Shown: in pieces, positions 32,133-42,286 of the stretch
Numbering within the stretch: position 1 is the first letter of the stretch
How the letters are laid out: each line of letters begins with the position of its first letter
Assembly: GCA_037954235.1 (NCBI GenBank)
Contig: JBBMOA010000014.1
Location: forward strand, 20,175,273-20,239,272
DNA: 64,000 nucleotides
Direction: 5' to 3'
From: Aulostomus chinensis
Lineage: Eukaryota > Chordata > Actinopteri > Syngnathiformes > Aulostomidae
Translations under genes and position numbers: made by a program
Notes under the pieces: generated by a model
What the model was told of the DNA's origin: nothing
Databases searched by the model: none
The model's input: only the letters and a program-made list of their open reading frames with translations

Positions 32133-32569
32133 CAAGCACTTCTACCAAGAGAAGTTATATCTGGTTAATAAAACCAGCACATGCACAATGCACAGACCTA
32201 GGATGGGGTATTGTGGGATGTGGAAGTCCCTGTGTAGACTACAGAGATGCCATTGGAATGAGTCATCTTATAGACGTGAGACAAGTGACACCAGATGTTG
32301 AGTCCTCTATTAGTTTTAGAACAGAAGTACACTATGTAAGCTGGACCAAAGTGAAAGAAGTGACCGCGATAGAAATCATCAAGGTCCTTGAGTCTGCCTT
32401 CTCAGAAAGAGCCAAAGAAGATAATCCCACCTCATAAGATGACATAAAGTTCCTATCAAAACCAACAGAGAACATGGAACTCAAGGAGAACAGTCACTAC
32501 GAGATGTCCCTGTCATTCGAAAGTCAAGAACCAGTTCTACCTAACAACAAGATAAATGCAATACTAAAA

Positions 32570-33830
32570 AAAAAGACTTAAGAAAGATGCACCCTACTAC
32601 AAGGACTACTGTACCGTTATGGAGGATATCATTTCCCGTGGTGATGCAGAAAGAGTCCCTGAGGAAGAATTTGATAAGAGCCTGGCTTGGTACATACCTC
32701 ATCATTGAGTGTATCATCTGCAGAAACCACGGAAAATACGTCAAGTTCCAAGAAACATCCCTCAACGACCATCTGCTCACAGGTCCTATCCTGGCAAATG
32801 CACTGGTTGGTGTTCTGTGCTGCTTCTGAAAGAGCCCTGTTGCAATCATGTAAGACATCGAAAGAATGTTCCACCAGTTCAAAGTAAGAAAGGATGATCA
32901 AGACTATCTACGTGGATGGTAGTGGGAGAATGGCCGCATGGATACAGATCAGTCTACAGGATGAAGTTCCACCTGTTTGGGGAAGCCTCCTCCCCTGGCT
33001 GTGCTGCAGTCAAAGAACAAGACATGGACTTTGGGGTACTACATGTAGAGACAGCTCTTGGAGTAGAGTGGTGTGTTACATCTGACATTGTTTAGAGTCC
33101 AAGTAAAGTCCCAACCAGTGACAAAAAGAGGTGTGACTTCAACCGTAGCCTCTATACTGTATATGATCCCCTAGTGTTTGTGGCTCCCTTCGTCCTTGTT
33201 GGGACACAAGTTCTGCAGCAAATGTGCAAAGACAAAGTTGGCTGGGATGAAGAGCCACCAGAAACCCTAAGACCTCAGTGGTAATCATGACTCAGAGACC
33301 TACCCAATTGCTACTTACCTTGAGATTTTGACAATTTCAAAAGCTACAAACTTCACCATTTCACAGATGCAACTGTCTCAGGATATGGTGAATGTACCTG
33401 CGATCCATTAATGAATCAGATGAAGTCCACTGTTGTCTCGTAATCAGAAAAGGCAAGAGGTACGCCAATGAAAATAACAACAATATCCAGACTTGAACTC
33501 ACTGCAGCAGTTGTTGCAATTTGAACCAGCAATATGCTCCAGAATGAGCTTAAAATCCAAAATCTAAAAGAGTTCTTCAGGACAGATTCTAAAGTTGTTC
33601 TTGGCTACGTAAACAATGACGCTAGAAGATTTCAAATCAACCAACACATTTATCAGTGCACTCAGATCATTCATTGCCATCAGAGGAAATGTTTGCCAAC
33701 TGAGATGTGACCAAGGAACCAATTTTGTTGGCGCAAGGAAAGAGTTTGCAGAACTCATGAAAGGAATGAATGAAGAAATACTGAAGGCTATAGGAAGTGA
33801 GTTCTTCATTAATCCTTCAGCAGCAACGAG
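32570..33830 (+). pseudogene. BEL/Pao RT, RNase H and integrase remnants
   Basis: Readable in shifting frames. The RT has LANALVGVLCCF, then ERMFHQFKVRKDDQDYLR, then FGEASSPGCAAV. The YVDD region is missing, so an internal deletion near 33080 removed the RT active site. RNase H-like remnants follow with SRLELTAAVVAI. The integrase core is open at 33616-33830 (RSFIAIRGNVCQLRCDQGTN). The integrase stops where LTR sequence begins at about 33829. Confidence 0.75.
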
Positions 33831-34044
33831 GTATTATGTTTCTGTATGTTATTTCTGTGAATTGTTGTTAGTTACATGTTATGTTTAGCCTACATTATAT
33901 ATGGTTTGTTGATGTGCGAGTGAGCTACTTATTTTGTGTTAATTGTATCATGTATACAGTTTTCACGATGTTGATGAGATTGGAAGATTCTTTAAAGCTG
34001 TTGAAAGTAAACTATTTGTGTTTGTCGTGCTTAGGGGAATTACA
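33829..34044 (+). repeat. Partial BEL/Pao 3' LTR abutting a cdh2 exon
   Basis: Homologous to 29262-29487. It starts abruptly after integrase codons and ends with gtgcttaggggaattaca. The next three bases are the first three bases of the cdh2 intron on the other strand, so the LTR end forms part of the splice donor region of the exon at 34048. Confidence 0.82.
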
Positions 34045-34047
34045 TAC

Positions 34048-34185
34048 GGTATCTGTGGTAAATTCCGGAGGATTATCATTGACATCAGTGATCCTGATGA
34101 CAGTGGTGGCTGTATTAGACAGGCCGTAGGTGGGGTTTCCTTCCATATCAGTTGCCTGGATGATTAGGGTATACTGGGTAACTTT
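34048..34185 (-). CDS. cdh2: N-cadherin exon: EC2 end and EC2-EC3 linker
   Basis: A 138-bp exon in phase 0 at both ends, with acceptor tttcag and donor ACC|gtatgt. It encodes KVTQYTLIIQATDMEGNP, TYGLSNTATTVIRI and the calcium linker TDVNDNPPEFTTDT. ATDMEGNPTYGLSNTAT is characteristic of N-cadherin. The donor is weak at exon positions -1 and -2 (CC instead of AG). Its intron bases from +4 onward come from the end of a BEL/Pao LTR. The next upstream exon (rest of EC2) is not found in the window. Confidence 0.94.
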
Positions 34186-34510
34186 CTGAAAGCAGACAGA
34201 GAACAAAGAAAGTAAACAACTGCACACCTTGAGTTAAAATCAATGCAAGCAAGCAGTGCTTACAGATTGGAAATACAAGTTACCACACTATTGTGAATGA
34301 AAACATCCCACTTCCCATTTTTCACAAAACAGTCATGACATAATGAAGAGATTTCAATTTAAATAATTTACTAGATAAATGTCAAATATATATTTTAAGA
34401 ACCTAGTTTCAAAATAAAGCAGCACACATACATATCTAATTACCTTTTCAAGACATTGAAAATGACATTGAAAAACACATCAAAAAGGGAATATTATAAT
34501 CACAGTGGCA

Positions 34511-34774
34511 TATTAAAATCAGTGGCTCAGAAGCAGAGTGGCCATCTAGTAACTGAAGGGTCGCAGGTTTATTCCTCACTTTCCCTGGGGACCATGTCGA
34601 AGGCTCCTTGAGCAAGATACTGAGCCTCTAACTGCTCCTGATGTCCATGTGATGGACTGATGACCCATCCAGGGTGTCACTCGCCTCTCACCCAATGTCA
34701 GCCGGGATAGGCTTCAGCTCCCCTCCCCAACCCTTAATGCACAAGCGGTATAGATAATGGATGGATATCAAAAT
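34511..34774 (+). mobile_element. tRNA-derived SINE
   Basis: Same family as the SINE at 10415-10657. Head: gtggctcagaagcagagtgg. B-box-like: gcaggtttattcc, decayed. Body: ccttgagcaagatactgagc. Tail: atggatgg. The flanks tattaaaat (34511-34519) and tatcaaaat (34766-34774) match at 8 of 9 positions, a probable target duplication. Confidence 0.8.
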
Positions 34775-34786
34775 TACTAAATCTAT

Positions 34787-35092
34787 CCATCCATCCATTT
34801 TATAGCGCTTATCCTGTCAAGCGTTTGGGGGGGGGGGCTGGAGCCTATCCCAGCTGCCTTTGGACGAGAGGCAGGATACACCCTGGACAGGTCACCAGTC
34901 CATCGCAGGGCCAACACATATTCACTCTCACAGCCACACCTATGGTCAGTTTAGAGTATCCAATTAACCTAGTCCCCTCTTGCATGTCTTTGGACTGTGG
35001 AAGGAAGCCTGAGTACCTAGAGGGAACCCACACAGGCACAGGGAGAAACAGCAAGACCCGTGCTATCCACTGCACCATTGTGCTGCCCCATT
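34787..35092 (-). mobile_element. tRNA-derived SINE, minus strand, full length
   Basis: The reverse complement starts with the head 'ggggcagcacaatggtgcag' and passes 'tccaaagacatgcaagagg'. It ends with 'ctggtgacctgtccagggtg', 'ggctccagccccccccccaa' and an atggatgg tail. It is the longer relative of the SINE at 12932. With the SINE at 34520 it forms a tail-to-tail inverted pair. Confidence 0.85.
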
Positions 35093-35540
35093 ACTAAATC
35101 AAAAGTGGACATTTATCATCTTTCATACACATAAAACCAGATTTATATTTGTTTTTAAAACATGTTTTCAAACATCATTAGATGTCAATGTTTTGTCAGG
35201 CCTCAAGGCCTGACTACATGGATCTTAAAAAATTGGGAGCCCATGGGGGAATCTACTTCCCACATGCCCCCAGCCATTTCATCCCTGCATGTCAATCCTG
35301 TCCAGGATCCCAGAGTCCAGCTGCAATTGGTCACTTTGGCCAGTGGCTCATTAGTCAGCCGATAAAACCAGAAGAAATATTTCTCTTTAACACTCTCCCC
35401 CTTGCTCTCTCTCATGATCTGACCATGAGTTCTGACATCCACCAAGCTTTCTGCTGTGCAGGGATGCAATGTCCCATAGCAAACTCCCAACCTCTAGACA
35501 TTAGCCTCTAACTTCTCAGTTCATTGATGATGGTTGATAG
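35093..35540. other. Intronic sequence, unassigned
   Basis: Contains a 109-codon open stretch at 35182-35511 with no recognised family features. It may belong to the flank of the repeat that begins near 35540. No function can be claimed. Confidence 0.4.
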
Positions 35541-36784
35541 ACCACTGACCAAGCAACACCTGAAGGGGGGTGAAGACCCATTTGTATTTGTTGCATTTCT
35601 TTCTTTTTCTTTTTTATTCTGCCACATAAGATCTCTTTGGCCCCCCAAACATGCTCAAAAACTCACCAAATTTGGCATACACATCAGGTCTTGTGAAAAA
35701 TTTGGAAAAATGAAAAATTAACCCTGTGTGCCACATAAAGTGCCAAAATGTGCTCCACAGCATAACCTATGCATCTAAAAAAGAGCGCCATGGCTTTGTA
35801 GAGGGATTGAACCAAAACTCAATTATTCGTCTCATCAAGTCTTACAAATCATATGCTAACACCCTTGACCTAAATCCAACAGGAAGTCCACAATATGCAC
35901 ATGAACATACGACTTTGCACCAATTTTGGACCCCAAACAAACACGCTCTCCTCCTAGGGCCTGAATGGGACTGGCTTCAAACTTTAATACATTACTTATG
36001 ACACTGTGTTGAACAAGTTGTTGAAAAACTTTGAAGTAACTCCAACGGTTTGGATTCTGTAGGCCCTGAAATTTGCTGTGCCACATTGCACCTTACAATG
36101 TAAACCAATGGGGAGGCAATCTCTGAAATATATACTTTGGACCAAGCTGAGGCTTCTGAACAAACGCTATCTCCTCCTAGGATATTAATGGTATCAGCTT
36201 CAAACTTTAATACATGACTTATGACACTGTGCTTAACAAAGTGGTTAAAAACTTTGTAGTAACTCAAATGACTTGGATTCTGTAAGCCCAGACAGTAAAC
36301 TGTGCCACATTGCACCTTCCATTGTAAACCAATGGGGAGGCAATCTCCAGACATACACTTTGTGCCAAACTGAGGTTTCTGATGTCTAAACTGTAAGTCT
36401 GACCACTTTCCAACCTGGATTTGGGACAAATGTTTTTACTAAAATGTGAATTCTAATGTCAGATTTCAGCAAAGATATGTGATATTATGGGTTATTAGAG
36501 CCTGAGCCCAAAGGAGCAAAGACCCTATTGAATCTGTTGCATTTCTTTCTTTCTTATTATTCTGCCACTCCAGACCACAATTTGACCCCCTACACTCACC
36601 ATATTTGGCTTGCACATCAGGTCTGGTGAAATTTTTTTTTTTACAAAATAAAAATTAACCCCCCAAAGTGCCAAAATGTGCTCACCCTATGTATCTAAAA
36701 AGGGGTGCCATAGCCTGCAGGAATGTTCTAGAGAGATCAAACTAAAACTCATATTCGTCTCATTAAGACCTACAAATTATACAC

Positions 36785-37239
36785 TGAAACGGTGGGGGTT
36801 ATGGACCCAAATGCAACACACTTAGAAACAGGAGTTGAATCGGTAATGGACTTTATTCCGAGGATGCCAGGAACGTAACCACAATATCAGGCAGGCAAAA
36901 ACAGAGGCAGTCTTGCAGTGAACCAAGGCAGAAGTGGTTACCAGGGCTGAGGCAGGGGGGAGTGGTCGAAGCAGGCGGGGTCGAAGCCAGGAAGTCAGTC
37001 CAAGAGAAAACGCTGGAGAGTTTAGCATCGAGCATCACAATCTGGCAGAGAACAAAGGGAGAGGGAGACCTATATAGCTATGGGACAGGTGCAGGTGATG
37101 GTGCAGGGAGACCTATATAGCTATGGGACAGGTGCAGGTGATAGAGACTGATTGGCAGAGGAGGTTGGCTGAGGGAGTGAGAGGTGATGCGTCCAGGGTG
37201 ACTTGGAGAAACCAGTGGTGAAAACTGCAAACCATGACA
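36785..37239 (-). repeat. Chromovirus 3' LTR with duplicated TATA segment
   Basis: A 455-bp LTR (TGTCATGG to CGTTTCA in element orientation). Compared with the other LTR it has a 43-bp direct duplication that carries a second tatata box; the two boxes start at 37071 and 37114. A polyadenylation signal AATAAA (element strand) lies at about 36850-36856. Confidence 0.93.
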
Positions 37240-37315
37240 GAACCCCCCCCTCAAGGGACGGCTCCCGACGTCCCAAAACAGGGGAGGGAGGGAGGAGGGG
37301 GAAACAGGTGGAGGG

Positions 37316-37963
37316 CTAGTACTCAGGAGAAGCAGACCATTCCATGTCTGGGGTGGGGTGGGAGGGAGTCCAGGCAAGAGAGCCATTCTGATCATTCGGA
37401 ACATCCGTCCCATCCATGTCATCCTGAGCGTTCAGAGTCTCCTGATTGTCCTGAGGTTCCTCTTCCTCTCCATCACGTGGCACTGGAGAAAAAGGGTGAT
37501 GCTGTTGAGAGAGGACAGATCGACGAGAGTTAACTGTGGTGGAAGTGGGAGAGGGCTGATCAGGGTTCTTCTGGTGAAAGTCAGCAATGAGTTGAGGGTC
37601 AACAATGAAAGAGGCAGGAACCCAAGAACTTTCTTCAGGGCCATAACCTTTCCAGTCAACCAAATACTGTATGCCTCGCCCTCGGCGGCAAGAACGAAGG
37701 AGGCGTCGGACAGCATACACAGGGCCGCCTTCAACGATGCGAGGAGGGGGAGGAGGAGGTGTTGGAGGCACCAAGGGACTTTCTGGAGCAGGCTTGATTT
37801 TGGAAACATGGAAGGTGGGATGAATGTGCATAGACCGAGGGAGCTTAAGTCTCACTGCTACGGGGTTTATTATTCTTTCAATGGGGAATGGACCTTGGTG
37901 CCAACTTATTGGATTCGACACGGAGAGGCAGGTCTTTAGTGGAAAGCCAAACCTTTTGTCCAA
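37316..37963 (-). pseudogene. Chromovirus integrase C-terminus with chromodomain
   Basis: A 215-codon open end of pol. An integrase C-terminal segment (GPFPIERIINPVAVRLKLP, FHVSKIKP) is followed by a chromodomain: YAVRRLLRSCRRGRGIQYLVDWKGY, then PEESSWVPASFI. The aromatic cage positions (Tyr/Trp/Trp) typical of chromodomains are visible. In chromoviruses this domain directs integration to marked chromatin. Ends with a proper stop near the purine tract. Confidence 0.88.
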
Positions 37964-37985
37964 CCCGGTAAGCAGGGGCTTGTGA

Positions 37986-38351
37986 TCAATGACGGTTGGC
38001 AGAGGTGGAGTAGCGATCAGCAGAGCGTTGGAGGGAACTGCGGGCTTGTGTCCAGGTGCGTTGGCAGCGCTGAATGAAAGTGGTCACAGAAGGGCAAGAA
38101 GCCTCTTTTTCAAGGGCAGGGAACAGAGGAGGCTGATTCCCCTTTTCAATGTTCGTATGGGTGAGACCAGTGGCTGAACTGACCAGGGTGTTGTGGGCAT
38201 ATTCTACCCAAACCAATTGTCTAGACCAGGAGGAGGGATTTGATGACACCAGGCAGCGGAGAGTGGTTTCCATATCTTGGTTCATTCGTTCAGTTTGGCC
38301 ATTAGACTGGGGGTGGAACCCTGAGGACAGGCTAACAGAGGCCCCCAACAA
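37986..38351 (-). pseudogene. Chromovirus integrase catalytic core, C-terminal half
   Basis: Includes SSGFHPQSNGQTERMNQ with the catalytic Glu and the WVEYAHNTLVSSATGLTH motif. It is separated by frame or stop changes from the integrase zinc region at 38525-38713 (ACPICNQHKPSHQAP; WSHISLDFVTGLPPS). Confidence 0.87.
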
Positions 38352-38524
38352 ACTACAGAACTCTCGCCAAAAAATGGATGTGAACTGGGGGCCTCAATCA
38401 GAAACTACATCGGCAGGGATTCCGTGAAGGCGAACAACATGCTGAAGGAGAAGTTCAGCAGTCTCTTTAGCAGCGGGGAGTTTGGGAAGGGGAATGAAAT
38501 GTACCATCTTACTGAACCTATCAA

Positions 38525-38713
38525 CTATGGTGAGGACGGTGGGGTGTTACCTTCAGAGGGAGGAAGACCAGTTACAAAATCCAGGGATATATGTGACCAG
38601 GGCCGATGGGGTATGGGGAGTGGATGAAGGTGTCCAGCAGGAGCTTGATGAGACGGTTTGTGTTGATTACAAATAGGACAGGCTTTGACAAACTCACGCA
38701 CATCCTCATCCAT
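38525..38713 (-). pseudogene. Chromovirus integrase zinc domain and core start
   Basis: The CxxC of the zinc domain (CPICNQHK) and the LDFVTGLPPS strand with the first catalytic Asp are visible. Both sides run into frame breaks. Confidence 0.82.
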
Positions 38714-38972
38714 AGTGGGCCACCGGAACCATCGAGACAGGAACTCTTTGGTTCTGTGTGCCCCAGGGTGACAGGTGAGCTTGGATGCATGTGACCACTG
38801 TAAGACCTCTGACCTTAATGTAGCGGGTACAAAAAGACGATCAGGGGGGCAAGCACTTGGTCCAGGTTGGTTGACTGAAGCGGCTTTGACTCTCTCTTCA
38901 ATGTCCCAGGAAAGGGAGGCAACAAGACAGGAAGGGGGCAGAAGAGGGGTGGTCTCAACAGGGGAATTTTCT

Positions 38973-39926
38973 TTAGAAAATTGGCGGGACAGAGCATCGG
39001 GCTTGACATTTCTGGACCCTGGGCGGTAGGAGAGAGAAAAGTTGAAGCGTGTAAAAAAAGAGTGACCAGCGGGCTTGACGTGAATTTAGGCGTTTGGCTG
39101 TGCGGATGTACTCCAGGTTTTCATGATCTGTCCAGACAAGGAATGGAACCTTGGTTCCCTCCAGCCAATGCCGCCATTCCTCCAAAGCTAGTTTTACTGC
39201 TAGCAATTCTCTGTTACCAATGTCGTAGTTCTGTTCTGCAGGGGTCAGTCGGCGAGAGAAGAAGGCACATGGGTGGAGCTTCTGGTCAGATGCTGAGCGT
39301 TGAGACAACACTGCCCCCACACCAACATCAGAGGCATCCACTTCAACCACAAACTGTCTTTCAGGGTCAGGGACATGCAGAATGGGAGCGGTGGTGAAGC
39401 GTGCCTTCAAAGTTTCAAAAGCCCTATTGGCTGCAGGAGTCCAGGAGAATGGGATTTTGGATGAAGTAAGGGCTGTGAGGGGGAAAGCTACCGTGCTGTA
39501 ACCATGAATGAAGCGGCGATAAAAGTTAGCAAAACCCAGGAAGCGCTGTAGCTGTTTTCGATTCTCAGGGGCGGGCCAGGCTGTTACAGCTGAAATCTTG
39601 TCAGGGTCCATTTGTAGACTACCCTGAGCCACAATGTACCCAAGGAAGGTGACCGAGGATTCATGGAACTCACACTTCTCAGCTTTGACAAACAAGGAGT
39701 TTTCCAGAAGCCGTTGCAAGACTGCTCTTACATGATGAACATGCTCTTCCATAGACTTGGAGAAAATCAAAATATCGTCTAGATAAGCGAAAACAGAGTG
39801 GTTCAGCATCTCTCTCAGGACATCATTAACTAAAGCCTGGAAGACAGCAGGGGCATTAGTTAAACCAAAAGGCATGACAAGATACTCATAATGGCCTGTG
39901 GGGGTGTTGAACGCTGTTTTCCACAT
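38973..39926 (-). pseudogene. Chromovirus reverse transcriptase and RNase H
   Basis: A 317-codon open stretch. It has FNTPTGHYEYLVMPFGLTNA, the catalytic box FAYLDDILIFS with both Asp, FLGYIV, the connection FLGFANFYRRFIHGY, and the RNase H part (VVEVDASDVGVGAVLSQR, PCAFFSRRL, NYDIGNRELLAVKLALEEW, PFLVWTDHENLEY). All these residues look functional. The frame shifts at about 39925 against the upstream RT fingers. Confidence 0.9.
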
Positions 39927-40839
39927 CCCCCTCCCTGATGCGGACCAAATGGTATGCGTTGCGTAGATCCAATTTAGTGAAGACCCTGGCCCCCTGGAGT
40001 ATTTTGAAAGCCGATGACATGAGTGGCAAAGGGTACCTGTTCTTTACGGTTATATCATTGAGGCCTCTGTAATCGATGCAAGGTCTGAGGTTTTTGTCCT
40101 TTTCCACAAAAAAGAAGCCAGCGCCAGCAGGGGATGAAGATGGGCGAATGATACCAGCTGCCAGGGAGTCCTTGATGTAGGCCTCCATGGCCCCCCTTTC
40201 AGGGCCAGAAAGGGAGTAGAGGCACCCCTTGGGAGGGGTGGTGCCCGGCAGAAGGTCAATGGCGCAATCATAGGGACGATGAGGGGGTAGAGACATGGCC
40301 TTAACCTTGCTGAAAACCTCACAAAGGTCATGATACTGGGCTGGGACCCCAGAGAGATCGGGCTGGCCACAGGGAGGTGGAGAGTGGAGCAGTGCAGCCG
40401 CCTGCTTCAGGCAGACCTGATTGCAGGCGGAACTCCAACCACGGATGACCCCTGCTGACCAGTCAATATGAGGGTTATGGTGGTGAAGCCATGAGTAGCC
40501 CAGTATAAGAGGGAGGCGAGGTGAGGGCAGGACATAAAACTGGATGGTTTCGTGGTGATTTCCAGACATGAGTAAGCGGACCGGTATGGTCTGATGAGTG
40601 ACCATCCCCAGCAGATGACCATCCAGAGCCCTGGCAGGCACAGAACAAGGAAGGGGTAACAAACTGATTCCCAGCTGAAGAGCTAACTCCTTGTCAATTA
40701 TATTCGCATCTGCTCCAGAATCAATAAATGTGGACAGGACTTGAGAGATCTCAGGCAGAAGGAGCTTGGCTACAAACAAGGGACGATCAAAGACAGAGGA
40801 GGCTTTAAAAGAGGATGGACTCACCAGTAACTCCTCCAC
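39886..40839 (-). pseudogene. Chromovirus protease and RT fingers
   Basis: A 317-codon open stretch starting MEELLVSPSS. It has the retropepsin active site FIDSGADANIID, the flap region, then LILGYSWLHHHNPHIDW, the protease-RT linker and RT fingers (GFFFVEKDKNLRPCIDYRGLN, FTKLDLRNAYHLVRI). It ends after LVRIREGD through a small frameshift. The LDLRNAY motif carries a catalytic Asp. Confidence 0.9.
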
Positions 40840-41861
40840 TACTGATGAGCCCTCCCTTTTACTGGACAGTGAGAGATGAAGTGGCCTGGTCGACCACAGT
40901 ACAGACAGAGATTCGACTTGCGGCGCCGCTCACGTTCCTCAGGGGTTAGACTGGTGCGGCCCAACTGCATGGGTTCAAGGCTGTTGGTTAAGGGCTCAGG
41001 AGTGGCTGTAGAGTGGGCCAAGTTGGAAGCAGAGCCTTGTGATGCATGAGCAGATACATGAGCTGGAGGTGTCTTTTGCTTCTCTCTCCTGTGAGCCTGG
41101 ATGCGAAGGTCAATGTTTATAGCAAGAGCAATGACATCATCGAGAGAAAGGGGTAGGGGGTAAGACACAAGTTCATCTTTGATGTAATCAGCCAGCCCAT
41201 GCAGAAAAGCATCACGAAGAGCACTCCCACTCCAGCCACTAGCACGGGCCTTAGTGCGGAAATCAATAGAAAAGTCAAACACGGACTGACCTTTCTTACA
41301 GACTCAGGAGGCCCCCTGCATCAGTTGAATGGACACCCTGCCCAAAATACTTTGCGTAGCTCAGAAGCAAATGACTCAAAAGAAGTACAGGCCGGAGTCT
41401 GTTTATCCCACTCAGCGGTGCCCCACAGCCTCGCTCTCCCTGTTAGCTGATTAATGGTAAAAGCTACTTTAGCTTGTTCAGAAGCAAAGGTGAGAGGTTG
41501 CAAAGCAAAAAAGATGGTGCAGTTTGTCAGGAATGGGTTACAACCTTCAGGCTAACCAGCATAACGTTCAGGGGCTCCAATTCTTGGTTCAGAAACTGGT
41601 CCGGGGGCCAGAACGGGGGTTGCTGGTGGAGCAGGGGCAGGGTCAGAGGCAGAGGCAGAGCTAACAGGGGTTAAGTGGGCGACGGTTGCAGTTAACTGGA
41701 GCACTTGGTTAGCCAAAGAGATGATAGCCTGTTCTTGCGAGGCTGCGGCCTGTCTGGCTTCAACTGAGGCAGATGCCATGAGGGCCTCATGTTGCTGGAG
41801 GACTCCTTCAATGATTTCAAAACAATTCTTGGCAGGGGAAGTGCGTGCTGGGTCCATGTTT
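40839..41861 (-). pseudogene. Chromovirus gag with CCHC knuckle, interrupted
   Basis: Gag starts at MDPARTSPAK (ATG at about 41857-41859), shortly after the 5' LTR. Three open pieces are seen: 41552-41859 ending ERYAG with an in-frame TAG; 41321-41503 (FTINQLTGRARLWGTAEW); and 40839-41282 (ALRDAFLHGLADYIKDEL, then CLYCGRPGHFISHC). The last is a complete CCHC zinc knuckle for RNA binding. One stop and at least one frameshift break the protein. Gag ends where pol begins, in another frame. Confidence 0.87.
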
Positions 41862-41874
41862 GGCCAGATTGTAC

Positions 41875-42286
41875 TGAAACGGTGGGGGTTATGGACCCAA
41901 ATGCAACACACTTAGAAACAGGAGTTGAATCGGTAATGGACTTTATTCCGAGGATGCCAGGAACGTAACCACAATATCAGGCAGGCAAAAACAGAGGCAG
42001 TCTTGCAGTGAACCAAGGCAGAAGTGGTTACCAGGGCTGAGGCAGGGGGGAGTGGTCGAAGCAGGCGGGGTCGAAGCCGGGAAGTCAGTCCAAGAGAAAA
42101 CGCTGGCGAGTTTAGCATCGAGCATCACAATCTGGCAGAGAACAAAGGGAGAGGGAGACCTATATAGATATGGGACAGGTGCAGGTGATAGAGACTGATT
42201 GGCAGAGGAGGTTGGCTGAGGGAGTGAGAGGTGATGCGTTCAGGGTGACTTGGAGAAACCAGTGGTGAAAACTGCAAACCATGACA
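41875..42286 (-). repeat. Chromovirus 5' LTR
   Basis: A 412-bp LTR, TGTCATGG to CGTTTCA in element orientation, carrying one TATA-like segment (at 42161) and AATAAA. After it a TCTGGCC stretch close to the gag ATG is a candidate primer-binding site; the tRNA is not assigned. Confidence 0.93.

Larger units (their letters stand above)
28929..34044 (+). mobile_element. BEL/Pao LTR retrotransposon, decayed, antisense to cdh2
   Basis: A plus-strand element filling most of one cdh2 intron. The 5' LTR ends at about 29487 (gtgcttggggggg then ttaca), and its start is not resolved (28929 is my best guess, where tgttggacac begins). Gag is at 29750-31800, the A17-type protease at 31790-32130, RT at 32570-33070, RNase H and integrase remnants at 33120-33828, and a partial 3' LTR at 33829-34044. 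Stop codons and frameshifts are frequent, so the copy is dead. Its right end lies 3 bp from the donor of the cdh2 exon at 34048-34185. Confidence 0.85.
36785..42286 (-). mobile_element. Ty3/gypsy chromovirus with near-identical LTRs
   Basis: A 5.5-kb element on the minus strand: 5' LTR 41875-42286, gag 41861-40839, protease-RT-RNase H-integrase 40839 to about 37970, chromodomain end of pol 37963-37316, purine tract (CCTTGAGGGGGGGGTTC in element orientation) at 37240-37256, 3' LTR 36785-37239. The LTRs differ at only 4 bases in 412 aligned, plus a 43-bp duplication in the 3' copy. It inserted into an older repeat; cactg is repeated at 36782-36786 and 42287-42291, overlapping the LTR tip. Despite its youth the coding region has several breaks. 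Confidence 0.95.

Noticed and set aside
988..34185. Assigning the cadherin to cdh4 (R-cadherin)
   Set aside because: VLLFVMWMKRR and CEKPDLN look CDH4-like. However, ATDMEGNPTYGLSNTAT, TDKDQPHTPAW, GDPTGRF, TTFTAQDPDR, DPANWL, VCQCD..GDC and RRDKERQAKQ all fit CDH2 better. A phylogenetic tree with teleost cdh2 and cdh4 would decide.
35182..35511. 109-codon open frame as a gene
   Set aside because: No recognisable domain, no splice or promoter context, and repeat-rich surroundings.
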